Positions 54,501 through 61,548 are shown, numbered from the stretch's first letter. The stretch: 64,000 nucleotides of DNA from Pseudoclavibacter helvolus (GCF_014191305.1 NZ_JACHWJ010000001.1:1404241-1468240); one strand, 5' to 3'. Notes: generated by a model not told the origin, from the sequence alone. A program made the numbers and translations.

Positions 54501-55854
54501 CCTCGAGCCCAACGCTCTTGAGCCGAGCACGGATGGCGCGGATGCTCGCCGAGCGGGGCGTGACGACAAGCACACGCTTGCCGTCGGCGACGAGCAGTCC
54601 GAGCGCGTTGATAACGGTCTGCGTGAGGCCGGTACCCGGCATCGTGTTGATGACGGCCGAGTTGCCCGCCGCGATCGCGTCGACGACGCGCTCCTGCTCG
54701 GTGTCCGCGTCGAGTAGGAACCGATCGCCAACGGGGTCGCGCCGGTCGGGGCTCGGCCGCTGCTCTGCCGGCTGGGGAGCCGAGACCTGCTGGCGCGCGT
54801 CCTCGTCACCCGCGAGCGCCCGAAGCACCGGGTGCGTGAGCTCGTTGGTGTCGCGAAGCATGGCGCTCGCCACCTCACCGAAGCTCGAGATGACGGCTCG
54901 GGCCGAGACCGTGAACTGCGGGATGGAGGCGCCGAGCGCCCGAGTGCGGTCGAAGACCTGCTGCGGCAAGAAGGCGTCGTTCGACTTGGCGAGGCCAAGG
55001 AGCTCAGCGACAGGGAGGCGCACACCGAAGTGCTGTGCGAGGTGGCGTACGAGCGAAGCATTCACTCGGCTTGGGCCCTTGAGCGTGAACTCGTAGTCGC
55101 GACCGGCGCGGCGCAGGTCGACCGTGCGCGTGAGGATGGGGGCGCGGAAATGCGTGCCGTCCTGCGTCCACTCGGCGAAGCCCGTGGCGAGCTGGATCGT
55201 GCTCATACCGCGGCCGGCGAGCAGCTCGGTGCCCTTCTGTGCGATGAGATCGGCTGCGTCGCGTGCCCCTCGGAACGAGGAGTTCTCGCGCACGAGCGCA
55301 GACAGGAGCACGGTCTTGCCAGCCGCGAAGGGCGCGATGCCACCGGGGTGGGCGCTCGTGAGCTCAACGTAAGTACCGGGCTCGTCGGCGAAGTCGAGGA
55401 GTGGGGATGGGCCGCCGAGCTGGGCGAGCTCGTGCAGCCAGGAGTCCTGGGCGGCGTCGACAGCCGCCTGGAGCGCCCTTGCCTCTTCTGCACGCTCGAG
55501 GTCGAGGGCGGTGAGAGCTTCTTCGTCTGCCGAGGGAACCGGATGCGTCTTGCGCTCGTGCGCAACCGCATCCGCGACCCAGGACCGACCGCGGGTGAGG
55601 CTCGGACCATCGGCGTTGCGGGCGCGGACCCCGTCTTCGTGGTCACGACCGAGGTCGAGGCCTTCGTCGTCAGCCTGCGCCTCACGGTCGCGCTCGGCAC
55701 GCTCGCGCTCGAGGCGTTCCCGCACCGGACTCAGGTCGGGTATCGGCTCCGTCTCATTGTTTGTGGGCGCACCCTTGCCGGAGCCGTGATCGTCGCTCTT
55801 CGCGTCGCCCGGCTCTGAACCTCGTTTACGAAACAGACCCCACACGCGTGACAC
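51592..55854 (-). CDS. Giant SF1 helicase-like protein with degenerate Walker A and REase-like C-terminus
   Basis: About 1420 residues from GTG 55854. The start choice is approximate. After a charged N-terminus (~120) comes a conserved domain (YVELTSAHPGGIAPFAAGKT ... VNASLVRHLAQHFGVRLPVAELLGLA). The helicase region begins LLDADTEQERVVDAIAAGNSAVINTMPGTGLTQT at ~380-413, where the P-loop lysine is absent (GTGLTQT). The Walker B-like segment reads DTVVLVDAGTMSIAESIGAI, again without DE. UvrD-like late motifs are partly kept (AVAMTRARRSLVIVS). The last ~150 residues (YRGRAIAIDTDGLDL ... RLGWYYLRVHSFELF) resemble the MTES_1575-type restriction-endonuclease fold. Function unproven. Confidence 0.8.
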   Translation of the reverse strand: MSRVWGLFRKRGSEPGDAKSDDHGSGKGAPTNNETEPIPDLSPVRERLERERAERDREAQADDEGLDLGRDHEDGVRARNADGPSLTRGRSWVADAVAHERKTHPVPSADEEALTALDLERAEEARALQAAVDAAQDSWLHELAQLGGPSPLLDFADEPGTYVELTSAHPGGIAPFAAGKTVLLSALVRENSSFRGARDAADLIAQKGTELLAGRGMSTIQLATGFAEWTQDGTHFRAPILTRTVDLRRAGRDYEFTLKGPSRVNASLVRHLAQHFGVRLPVAELLGLAKSNDAFLPQQVFDRTRALGASIPQFTVSARAVISSFGEVASAMLRDTNELTHPVLRALAGDEDARQQVSAPQPAEQRPSPDRRDPVGDRFLLDADTEQERVVDAIAAGNSAVINTMPGTGLTQTVINALGLLVADGKRVLVVTPRSASIRAIRARLKSVGLEGLAVTPRTLRRDAIASISRNEKARKPAMHELDDALVRLRHVLADYRDALVHPDPALGVSALDALEELSRLELRDQPPITTARLDRDAIEAIATGRDAIARQLRAAGELGQFKYGPDDSPWYGVSFESTDEANRAQEAAVELDAGTLVEVIDRAQELVGRTRMRPAETYGELGIYLRLLLDLRETLDRFRPAVFDHSLTDVIHATNPKREGSDLTSARRRQLRQLAKDYVRPGVVVEDLHESLKLAQRQRILWHRYVTDGSTPTVPTGISDVRKFHREVAEKLRLLDEPLVDAGAVSLSELPLAELPARITELAADSEVLHNLVERLTIIERLENLGLTPLLEDLSQRHVEADALGDELELAWWQSVLEDLLDRDKALLNANTRVVTRLESDFRVVDQAHTDHSAAQLAWQLAEAWKVAIVDYSEQADALRQLLRRPGVPSTKLAVEAGDVSKSIAQLWLTTPYDVPLVSERIHFDTVVLVDAGTMSIAESIGAIRRGDQVVAFGDPVTQYPTPFTVAVTRPAADSTDTWGLRHSDEVGESVYSRLAEFLPEHALTRSYRAGGEDLAELVNRRFYKGRIRSMPWAGTLLGHSSLSFSFVENGTGLPDPITGGVESTDAEVSRVVELVVDHAVHRPRESLMVVTASALHARRVEQAVYSAASRRSDIADFFTAARGEPFTVTTIELATAQSRDRVIFSIGFGRTPHGRVLANFGVLGTELGERALAVAMTRARRSLVIVSCIRPGELDPSRMSRGVLGLAQILGEAESSETGSAQQSSAQPSSVKAGSGEAAAGEPSAESSDDEEHEVEAPPMLLDLANRLESFGMTVELFHRGRIPLAAAYRGRAIAIDTDGLDLRIAGSADATLRETLRLRPELLKRLGWYYLRVHSFELFAHPEAVARRIGKALKVPLPAETAGITAGSMEGELGELTSGGSVTNAGASAGANLASVTLPDGNQQIAIARPGEPGGAS

Positions 55855-55912
55855 TGTAAGTGTCCGGGCCCACCTGCGCGGGGAGGCGCGCGTGGATTGC
55901 GCCCAGCCTGGC

Positions 55913-56332
55913 CTAGTTTTCGCGGCCGGAGACCGGATCGACCCCATACGGGGACGGCGGGATCGCTCCCCCGCCGTCGCGACCAGCTTCGGTCTTGTTG
56001 CGCCCCCGGATAGCATTCACGATGAAGACGATGCCGACGACGATGACCGCGACAGGCCACAGCTCCCAGATGTTGCCGAGCCCACCGAAGACGAGCTCGT
56101 TGAGGAGGAAGAACACGCCCACCGCGATCAGGATCCAGCCCCACCAGTTGCGGATGTTGGTGACGAGGGCGACCACCCCGACGATCATGGGAGCGATCGG
56201 CTAAAGCAGCCCCCAATCCATGGGGAGGATGCCGAGACGGTCGAGAAGGTAGGCCGTGCCCATGATGATGAGCCCGACGCCGAGACCGATCGGACCCGCG
56301 AGGCTCGCCCTGCGCTGTTCTGAGGTGCTCAT
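55913..56332 (-). pseudogene. LiaI/DUF5668-like membrane protein interrupted by an amber codon
   Basis: ATG 56332 opens MSTSEQRRASLAGPIGLGVG, then LIIMGTAYLLDRLGILPMDWGLL, and hits TAG at 56203-56201. The same frame continues PIAPMIVGVVALVTNIRNWW, then GWILIAVGVFFLLNELVFGG and a third and fourth helix, to the stop at 55913. The whole reads as one ~139-residue protein of the LiaI-LiaF-like TM family, in which a TGG (Trp) to TAG change is the simplest lesion. Re-start at ATG 56188 could still give a 91-residue C-terminal product. Confidence 0.75.
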
Positions 56333-56467
56333 GGCCCAACACTTCCACTCCGAACGGTCCACGAACAGCTTCGTTGCGAAATCATGATGAACTTCTGACG
56401 ACTCGCAGGCCCAAGACCCGCGCGATGTGCACACGAGGCCGCGAGCACCGGTAGCATTGTCGCGCCA

Positions 56468-56542
56468 GCCTCTGTAGCTCAATGGAAGAGCAGTTGCGTC
56501 CTAAGCAAACGGTTGGGGGTTCGAGTCCCTCCAGGGGCACCA
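56468..56542 (+). tRNA. tRNA-Arg (anticodon CCT)
   Basis: Acceptor GCCTCTG/CAGGGGC, D-arm GCTCAATGGAAGAGC, anticodon loop GTCCTAA giving anticodon CCU, T-arm GGGGGTTCGAGTCCCTCC, discriminator A and encoded CCA. It reads the rare AGG codon. A tyrosine integrase gene begins 35 bases downstream, so its 3' half is the probable attachment site. Confidence 0.95.
56518..56542 (+). other. Probable attachment site (att) of the integrated element
   Basis: The 3' end of tRNA-Arg (from GGTTCGAGTCCC to the CCA) borders the integrase gene. Tyrosine integrases commonly use tRNA 3' ends as attB. The second copy of the core would lie beyond the window, so the limits given are inferred. Confidence 0.5.
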
Positions 56543-56576
56543 GTTCTTTGCGGTGTTTGACCAGGCATTCTCGGAA

Positions 56577-57842
56577 TCAGACCGCACCCAGATCCGGCCC
56601 CTTGTGCTCGGTTTTGTGCTCAGCCTGCATGACGGCCATGTAGCGAGCTACTGCGTCGCGTTGCATGGACTCGGTGACGTGACTGTAGAGCCCCATCGTG
56701 ATGCTGATGTCAGCGTGACCGAGGCGCTCCTGCACGATGCGCGGATGCACGCCCGCCTGCAGCAGGTTCGTCGCGTGTGTGTGACGCAGACCATGTAGCG
56801 CGAGCTTCGGAAGCTCTACCCCAGCTCGGCGCGCGGCGGCAACACGAGCGGCCCATCTGCCCGTGACTCTGTTCGGATTGATGACATTGCCGGCCGTGTC
56901 TCCGAAGATCACCGCGTCGGCCCGTGCGAGGTCGAGGCTGAGTGAACCGCGCACCGCCTTCCACGCCTTCAGCACTTCCACGACACTCTCGTCCAGGTCG
57001 ATCACGCGAGGCTTGCCGCTCTTCGTCCCCTTTGTCTCACCGTGCTTGATGCTGTTCGCGGCCCGTCGCACAGAGATGCGTTGATTCGTGACGTCGAAGT
57101 CCTTCCACCTCAGTCCAAGTGCTTCGCCGCGGCGCATGCCCGTGTGCGCGAGCACTAGCCAGAGCGTGTAGTCGGAGTCGTCGTAGATGTGGCGATCCCA
57201 CTTGAGGAAGGCCGTCAATTGCTCGGCGGTCCAAACCTCGAGTTCTGGAGCTTCGGCTTTCACCTGCTTCGCAGTGGGGGCCTTGACGACTCGCGTGCGC
57301 CGCGCTGCGTTCTGGCGCACGTACCCGTCATCGACAGCCGCGTCGAGGATAGAGCCGATCACGACGTGGGTCTTGCGCACAGTGTTCGCGGACAACGGAG
57401 CTCCCCCGCGGCCTCCGTCCCGTTCGAGCCGGAGGTAGACCTGGGCGAGTTTCGTCGGCTTGATCGCATCGATCCGGAAGCTGCCGAGCGTCGGGATCAC
57501 GTAGCGCTTGACGAGCCCCTCGTAGCCCGCCCTCGTACTGTCCTCCACCCGGAGCGTGTCCAGCCAAGTCTGCGCGTAGACGCTCATTAGCGGCGCTTTA
57601 CCTGCGACCACGACTTCCTGGTCCGCGATCTCGGAACGCTTCTTGTCGAGAGCATCCTCGGCGTCAGCTTTGGTGTCGAACCCCGTCCCCCCGACGCGCC
57701 GCTCGTCACTGTCGTCACCGCTGGGATCGAGCTTGATCCAGAGCTGCCAACGCCACTTCTGTCCCGCCTTGGTCTGGTAGCTCGACACGCTGCCGCGTCC
57801 CGACGACCTGCCTCGGCGCCGTTTCGTTGAACTTGCAGACAC
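56577..57842 (-). CDS. int: Tyrosine-type phage integrase
   Basis: 421 residues from GTG 57842, chosen for the AAGAAGGGGG site 5 bases upstream; an in-frame ATG at 57887 is possible. Basic N-terminal arm-binding part (QKWRWQLWIKLDP), SAM-like core-binding domain (MSVYAQTWLDTLRVEDSTRAGYEGLVKRYVIP), and catalytic domain with R (HTGMRRGEALGL), H-x-x-R (LHGLRHTHATN), H (LGHADI) and Y (GLYSHVTE). All five catalytic residues are present. It faces the tRNA-Arg and is read toward it. Confidence 0.95.
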   Translation of the reverse strand: MSASSTKRRRGRSSGRGSVSSYQTKAGQKWRWQLWIKLDPSGDDSDERRVGGTGFDTKADAEDALDKKRSEIADQEVVVAGKAPLMSVYAQTWLDTLRVEDSTRAGYEGLVKRYVIPTLGSFRIDAIKPTKLAQVYLRLERDGGRGGAPLSANTVRKTHVVIGSILDAAVDDGYVRQNAARRTRVVKAPTAKQVKAEAPELEVWTAEQLTAFLKWDRHIYDDSDYTLWLVLAHTGMRRGEALGLRWKDFDVTNQRISVRRAANSIKHGETKGTKSGKPRVIDLDESVVEVLKAWKAVRGSLSLDLARADAVIFGDTAGNVINPNRVTGRWAARVAAARRAGVELPKLALHGLRHTHATNLLQAGVHPRIVQERLGHADISITMGLYSHVTESMQRDAVARYMAVMQAEHKTEHKGPDLGAV

Positions 57843-57897
57843 GATGCCCCCTTCTTGTCGAGCGGCGTACCGTGTTGCGGTCGCCACGATCCGTGCT

Positions 57898-58248
57898 TCA
57901 CGCCGCCTGGCGCCAGGCGTGCAGATACTTGGTTGGAACTCCGAGCTCGCGTGCGATCAGCTCAGGATGCTCGTACATGCGCTCAGCTCGCAGCACGTCG
58001 GCAGGAAGAATCAGACGCTTCGCGGCGATGCGATCGGCGCGATCTTCCTGCCAAGGTGCGCGCCCCACATCCATCTTCTCGAAGTGGACGATCTCGTGCG
58101 CGATCGTGGCCCGGCGATGGACCGCCGGAAGCTTGGGGCGCACAAGGATCAGGTTCTTCTCGGGAATGAGTAGCGCGTTCGCCGTTCGGATCCGTGCTTC
58201 TTCGATCTTGAGCCCGAGTTTTTGGGCGTGCTCGTATGGGTCGTACAT
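57898..58248 (-). CDS. ImmA/IrrE-type metallopeptidase
   Basis: 116 residues with the zinc motif HEIVH in RRATIAHEIVHFEKMDVG, and EDRADRIAAKRLILP where the third ligand normally lies. Family members cleave or relieve phage/ICE repressors (as ImmA does for ImmR) and act as DNA-damage switches. It sits between the integrase and the HTH repressor on the same strand, the normal lysogeny-module order. Its target is probably the neighbour at 58315. Confidence 0.92.
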   Translation of the reverse strand: MYDPYEHAQKLGLKIEEARIRTANALLIPEKNLILVRPKLPAVHRRATIAHEIVHFEKMDVGRAPWQEDRADRIAAKRLILPADVLRAERMYEHPELIARELGVPTKYLHAWRQAA

Positions 58249-58314
58249 GAGTCTCCTAGCAGGGAAGGTGGGAGATGGTGCCGGCGAGTCTGCATTGAGC
58301 CACCGACATTCGAG

Positions 58315-58692
58315 CTAGTCGAAGATCTCGTCCTCAACCTCTGATGTGTCGGCCGCGTAGCGCAGCTCCTGCTCCTCAGTGAGCTCGGTTCGGTCCGGCG
58401 CACCGGGGAAAGCGGTGACGTTGTCCGGACGGGTGCTGGAGTCGCTAGCCCGTCGCGCGAGCTCTAGGAACAGCTGCCCTCCGTCCAGCCCGCCCCCGGC
58501 AAGCATCGCCAGGGCGTCGATGTCCTCCGTGTCGAGCGCCCGCTTGCCATTGATGCGCTCGGAGACGTACCCGGTGTTGCGCCCGAGCTTGGCGGCGATC
58601 TGCTTGCCAGTCACGTTGTTCTCGGCCATGAACCCGCGGTAGGCGGCGGCGAACGCGATGGAGAAGGGCGTGAGGTCGTTGTATCGGGTCAC
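58315..58692 (-). CDS. Phage-type HTH repressor
   Basis: 125 residues. N-terminal XRE-like HTH at ~22-70 (YRGFMAENNVTGKQIAAKLG, then RNTGYVSERINGKRALDTEDI). An acidic C-terminal half ends EVEDEIFD. It is likely the lysogeny repressor cleaved or antagonised by the ImmA-like peptidase just downstream. It is divergent from the Cro-like gene, with an 86-base control region between them. Confidence 0.85.
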   Translation of the reverse strand: MTRYNDLTPFSIAFAAAYRGFMAENNVTGKQIAAKLGRNTGYVSERINGKRALDTEDIDALAMLAGGGLDGGQLFLELARRASDSSTRPDNVTAFPGAPDRTELTEEQELRYAADTSEVEDEIFD

Positions 58693-58778
58693 GTGTTGAA
58701 GCTTGGCATATGCGCTAGTCGCTAGTCAAGTGCAAAACCAGCTTGCAATGAGCGGTTTGCGTATGCCATTGTTGGTAC
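58693..58778. promoter_or_regulatory. Lysogeny switch control region
   Basis: The 86 bases between divergent repressor and Cro-like genes carry an inverted pair TTGGCATATGCGC and GCGTATGCCA, plus a tandem GCTAGTC pair (GCTAGTCGCTAGTC). These are plausible operators for the two HTH proteins. No cleaner promoter call is possible by eye. Confidence 0.6.
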
Positions 58779-59024
58779 ATGCAAACAGGCAACGACGCTG
58801 CAGCCCAGGCTATCCGCCTCCTGCTCGCGGCACGCAACAAGAACCAGTCGTGGCTCGCGTCCCAGCTCGGGAAGTCCCCGTTCTGGATCGGGCGTCGCAT
58901 GAACCACACCGTCAACTTCGATCTCGAAGACCTCGGGGAGATCGCGACCGTCTTCGGCATCGACATCCCCACCCTCCTCGCAGTCCCCAACTCCGTGGCA
59001 ACCGCAGTGAAGGTACCGGCATGA
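58779..59024 (+). CDS. Cro-like HTH protein
   Basis: 81 residues. HTH at ~14-45 (LLLAARNKNQSWLASQLGKSPFWIGRRMN), a short helical remainder, then VFGIDIPTLLAVP. It is first in the rightward early transcript, opposite the repressor, as expected of a Cro-type antagonist. Its stop overlaps the next start (ATGA). Confidence 0.82.
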   Translation: MQTGNDAAAQAIRLLLAARNKNQSWLASQLGKSPFWIGRRMNHTVNFDLEDLGEIATVFGIDIPTLLAVPNSVATAVKVPA

Positions 59025-59242
59025 GCACCGCCGGCCTGATGACCCTCGCGAAGGCTCGCGACTCGTCCGATGCGGTGCTCTCACGTCGCGAGGTGGCTGA
59101 GATCCTCGGCGTCGACCCTCGAACCGTCACGGCGGGAATTGATGCCGGCGAGATTCCTGTCATTCGCGTTGGACGAAGAGTGCTGATTCCCAAGGATCGC
59201 TTCCTTGCACTGTTCGCGTCGGCCGAGGTCAAGGACGCATAG
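59021..59242 (+). CDS. xis: Excisionase-like winged-HTH protein
   Basis: 73 residues from ATG 59021. AVLSRREVAEILGVDPRTVTAGIDAGEIPVIRVGRRVLIPKDRFLALF is the helix_turn_helix_17/excisionase pattern (HTH, then a GxIP...RRxLIP wing). It is coupled to the Cro-like gene, so it would be expressed on induction together with excision by the integrase. Confidence 0.88.
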   Translation: MSTAGLMTLAKARDSSDAVLSRREVAEILGVDPRTVTAGIDAGEIPVIRVGRRVLIPKDRFLALFASAEVKDA

Positions 59243-59244
59243 CG

Positions 59245-59346
59245 ATGTCGCCACTCTCGTCTCACGCTCTGATCGCCTGCGTCGCTCTCGTCATCATCCT
59301 CGGCGTCTACCTCGTGTACGGCGCCCCCTCCCGGCCGGACCGTTGA
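59245..59346 (+). CDS. Small single-TM phage peptide
   Basis: 33 residues. After SPLSSH one hydrophobic helix (ALIACVALVIILGVYLVYG) and a short basic end APSRPDR. ATG 59245 follows the xis stop by 2 bases, suggesting coupled translation. Function unknown; similar tiny membrane peptides are common in actinophage early regions. Confidence 0.5.
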   Translation: MSPLSSHALIACVALVIILGVYLVYGAPSRPDR

Positions 59347-59417
59347 GCGCTCTGCTCCTGTTCCTCGCCTGCGGGCTCGCGTTCGCGCTCCTCGTCACCG
59401 CCCGCCTTCACCGGTAG
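59343..59417 (+). CDS. Tiny hydrophobic peptide, possible
   Basis: TTG 59343 overlaps the previous stop (TTGA). It encodes about 24 residues with one helix (SALLLFLACGLAFALLVTARLHR). Supported only by coupling and hydrophobicity, so it may be spurious. Confidence 0.3.
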   Translation: MSALLLFLACGLAFALLVTARLHR

Positions 59418-59923
59418 GCGGCACCTCTCCCAGCCTCGTCCCGTCCCCGGGGCGTGATGCCGCGGCTCGAAGCCGTGACGAGGCGCTGGTTTCTTGCACC
59501 CAAAAACGGGCGAGACGACCACTGCAAGTTGAAAACTCCACAGCAGATAAGCCTCTCGGCTAGCGAGTACGGACTGCGCGTGACGCGTGGTTCGGCAGAC
59601 CTGATGACCGCTTCATGCGAGATCGGGCAGCACCGAGGGGTGGAAACCCACGAAGACCGGCGCTTAGGCGGACACGGCAGGGGTTGATTCCCGGCAGAGG
59701 CCGGAGGGGGCTACGGCCCATAGAAGTTTCGTCCCGGTTCACGGGTGGCGAGTGCATTCCCACTGCGCCCACCTACACGGGCCCCGAGTCGCGGGAATGG
59801 CGGCGCTCGAGGGGTCCAGGCAAGACCGGGATGGCGGCAGTGAGTTCGAAGCTCCCAGATCGTGTGCAATGCGCGGCTGCCGCACTCATTCACCCATCAC
59901 TCATATCTACAGACGGAGAGAGC
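59418..59923. other. 506-base gene-free leader before the repeat protein
   Basis: No convincing gene. The frame upstream of the repeat gene is open for about 100 codons but has no start context or protein-like composition. Small hairpins occur (GCGGCTC-GA-AGCCGT near 59462, GTGG-AAAC-CCAC near 59641). A GGGGTTGATTCCC element near 59684 looks like a tRNA T-arm but has no partner arms. It may be a structured leader or a control region. Confidence 0.35.
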
Positions 59924-61063
59924 ATGTCGACAGTCATCGTTACCACGCAGGCAGAGCTCGACGCGGCCCTTGCCGCGTCGGGTTGGTCAGAGGTCCGGAT
60001 CCGGGCCGAGAAGCGGTTGCGGCTCGTGGTTGGGCCTACGGGCGACCACGACGTCATCCTCGAGGGCGGCACCGTTCAGAGGGTCTTGCAGGGCGGCACC
60101 GTTCAGGAGGTCTGGCAGGGCGGCACCGTTCAGAGGGTCTGGCAGGGCGGCACCGTTCAGAGGGTCTGGCAGGGCGGCACCGTTCAGAGGGTCTTGCAGG
60201 GCGGCACCGTTCAGGAGGTCTGGCAGGGCGGCACCGTTCAGAGGGTCTGGCAGGGCGGCACCGTTCAGAGGGTCTGGCAGGGCGGCACCGTTCAGAGGGT
60301 CTTGCAGGGCGGCACCGTTCAGGAGGTCTTGCAGGGCGGCACCGTTCAGGAGGTCTGGCAGGGCGGCACCGTTCAGGAGGTCTTGCAGGGCGGCACCGTT
60401 CAGAGGGTCTTGCAGGGCGGCACCGTTCAGAGGGTCTGGCAGGGCGGCACCGTTCAGGAGGTCTTGCAGGGCGGCACCGTTCAGGAGGTCTTGCAGGGCG
60501 GCACCGTTCAGGAGGTCTGGCAGGGCGGCACCGTTCAGGAGGTCTTGCAGGGCGGCACCGTTCAGGACCTACGCGGCGCATCCATCGTCCTCCGTGCCGA
60601 ATCCGGAGCGACCATCGCGAAGGCCGGCCCGTGGGCAACGATCTACGTGTACGGCGCGGACGTCACAGTCGACGGAGGTCGGATCATCGACCTGTCCGGG
60701 GTCAACGAGGAAGACGCTGAGACCTGGTGCGAGTTCCAGGGCGTCACGGTCGAGGACGGTCACGCGTTGCTCTACAAGGCGGTGAACGACGACCTGAAGT
60801 CGGAGCGCCTGTTCGCGTACCCGGTCGGCGAGACGGTCATTTGCCTGGACTGGACGGACGACAACGAGTGCGGTGGTGGTCTGCACGTGTCGCCAACTCC
60901 GGGCACGGCGCACAGCTACTTCGAGCGGGCGACGCGCTTCCTCGAGGTGAAGGTGCCGCTCGCTGAGCTGCGCCCGATCCTGGGCCGTGTGCCGAAGGCG
61001 AAGTTCCGGACCGGCGTTGTGCTTCGCGAGGTCACTCGTGACGGTGGCGAGGTGAAAGCGTGA
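59924..61063 (+). CDS. Prophage protein with 18 near-identical 9-residue repeats
   Basis: 379 residues from ATG 59924 with GGAGAG upstream. N-terminal ~45 residues (STVIVTTQAELDAALAASGW, VVGPTGDHDVILE) look like the cap of a beta-solenoid. From residue ~48 come 18 units GGTVQ-R/E-V-L/W-Q plus one partial. A second part (SIVLRAESGATIAKAGPWATIYVYGADVTVDGGRIIDLS) continues parallel-beta-like strands. The C-terminal ~105 residues (ALLYKAVNDDLKSERLFAYP, GLHVSPTPGTAHSYFERA) resemble a phage-borne DUF7666-type domain. Related GGT-V/I-Q solenoids exist in actinophages from memory. Function unknown. It overlaps the next gene by 4 bases. Confidence 0.8.
   Translation: MSTVIVTTQAELDAALAASGWSEVRIRAEKRLRLVVGPTGDHDVILEGGTVQRVLQGGTVQEVWQGGTVQRVWQGGTVQRVWQGGTVQRVLQGGTVQEVWQGGTVQRVWQGGTVQRVWQGGTVQRVLQGGTVQEVLQGGTVQEVWQGGTVQEVLQGGTVQRVLQGGTVQRVWQGGTVQEVLQGGTVQEVLQGGTVQEVWQGGTVQEVLQGGTVQDLRGASIVLRAESGATIAKAGPWATIYVYGADVTVDGGRIIDLSGVNEEDAETWCEFQGVTVEDGHALLYKAVNDDLKSERLFAYPVGETVICLDWTDDNECGGGLHVSPTPGTAHSYFERATRFLEVKVPLAELRPILGRVPKAKFRTGVVLREVTRDGGEVKA
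60065..60565 (+). repeat. 27-bp coding tandem repeat, 18 full units plus a partial
   Basis: Unit GGCGGCACCGTTCAG-(AGG/GAG)-GTC-(TTG/TGG)-CAG. All 18 units (60065-60550) differ only at two codons, R or E and L or W. The order is RL EW RW RW RL EW RW RW RL EL EW EL RL RW EL EL EW EL, then a partial unit at 60551. The first four-unit block is repeated, and EL-EW-EL occurs twice, so higher-order 108-bp and 81-bp duplications are visible. Confidence 0.97.
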
Positions 61064-61398
61064 CTGCCCCGCTTGCTCGCATCTCGGCGGCAATCGAGAA
61101 GCTGGAACAGCTCCAGGCAACGAGCACGCCAGGTCCGTGGCACATCGAGACTCTGGCCAACGTGTTCGTGGTTGGTCGCGGCCCGACGTTCGACGGCACC
61201 GTGTCTGTCGCCATGCTTCACGAGACTCACCTGCAGGACTCGCCTTCGCCCGCCGACGCTGAACTTATCGTCACCCTCCACCGAACAATTCCGTTCACGT
61301 TGATGGCCCTCGCTCAGGCGAAGCATGACCTCGAGCAAGGACGAGCTGCTGCCCAGCGCGCGCTTGCCCTGACGGACGCGATCCTCGGGACCGCCTAA
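61060..61398 (+). CDS. Phage protein of the TPGPW type, unknown function
   Basis: 112 residues from GTG 61060, overlapping the previous stop (GTGA). N-terminal helix, then STPGPWHIETLANVFVVGRG, and SPADAELIVTLHRTIPFTLM, then ALAQAKHDLEQ. Small proteins with a TPGPW segment followed by an (A)DA-E-(F/L)I helix are frequent in actinophages and have no known role. Confidence 0.75.
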   Translation: MTAPLARISAAIEKLEQLQATSTPGPWHIETLANVFVVGRGPTFDGTVSVAMLHETHLQDSPSPADAELIVTLHRTIPFTLMALAQAKHDLEQGRAAAQRALALTDAILGTA

Positions 61399-61548
61399 CT
61401 CTCTCGCCGCAAGTTGGAATGCGCACAGTCGCGCGGTGAGAAACCCCCGCCAGATGCGGGGCGCCCTCGATCTGATCTCAGAGATGCACCGGGCGCGATC
61501 CCCGGCGAGGGCACTCATTCGACTCTTCCAAGGGAGGAAGGACCCCGT

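Noticed and set aside
51592..55854. Calling the giant protein a classical type I/III restriction helicase
   Set aside because: P-loop lysine and DExx acidic pair are absent, and no methylase or specificity gene is near.
60065..60565. CRISPR-like array
   Set aside because: Units are contiguous with no spacers and lie within an open reading frame, so this is a protein-coding tandem repeat.
59752..60785. Alternative plus and minus frames through the repeat (GRHRSEGLA, RAAPFRGSC, RCRPARPSE)
   Set aside because: A 27-bp repeat without stops opens several frames at once. Only the frame with ATG 59924 has a ribosome-binding site, a non-repetitive C-terminal domain and a coupled downstream gene.
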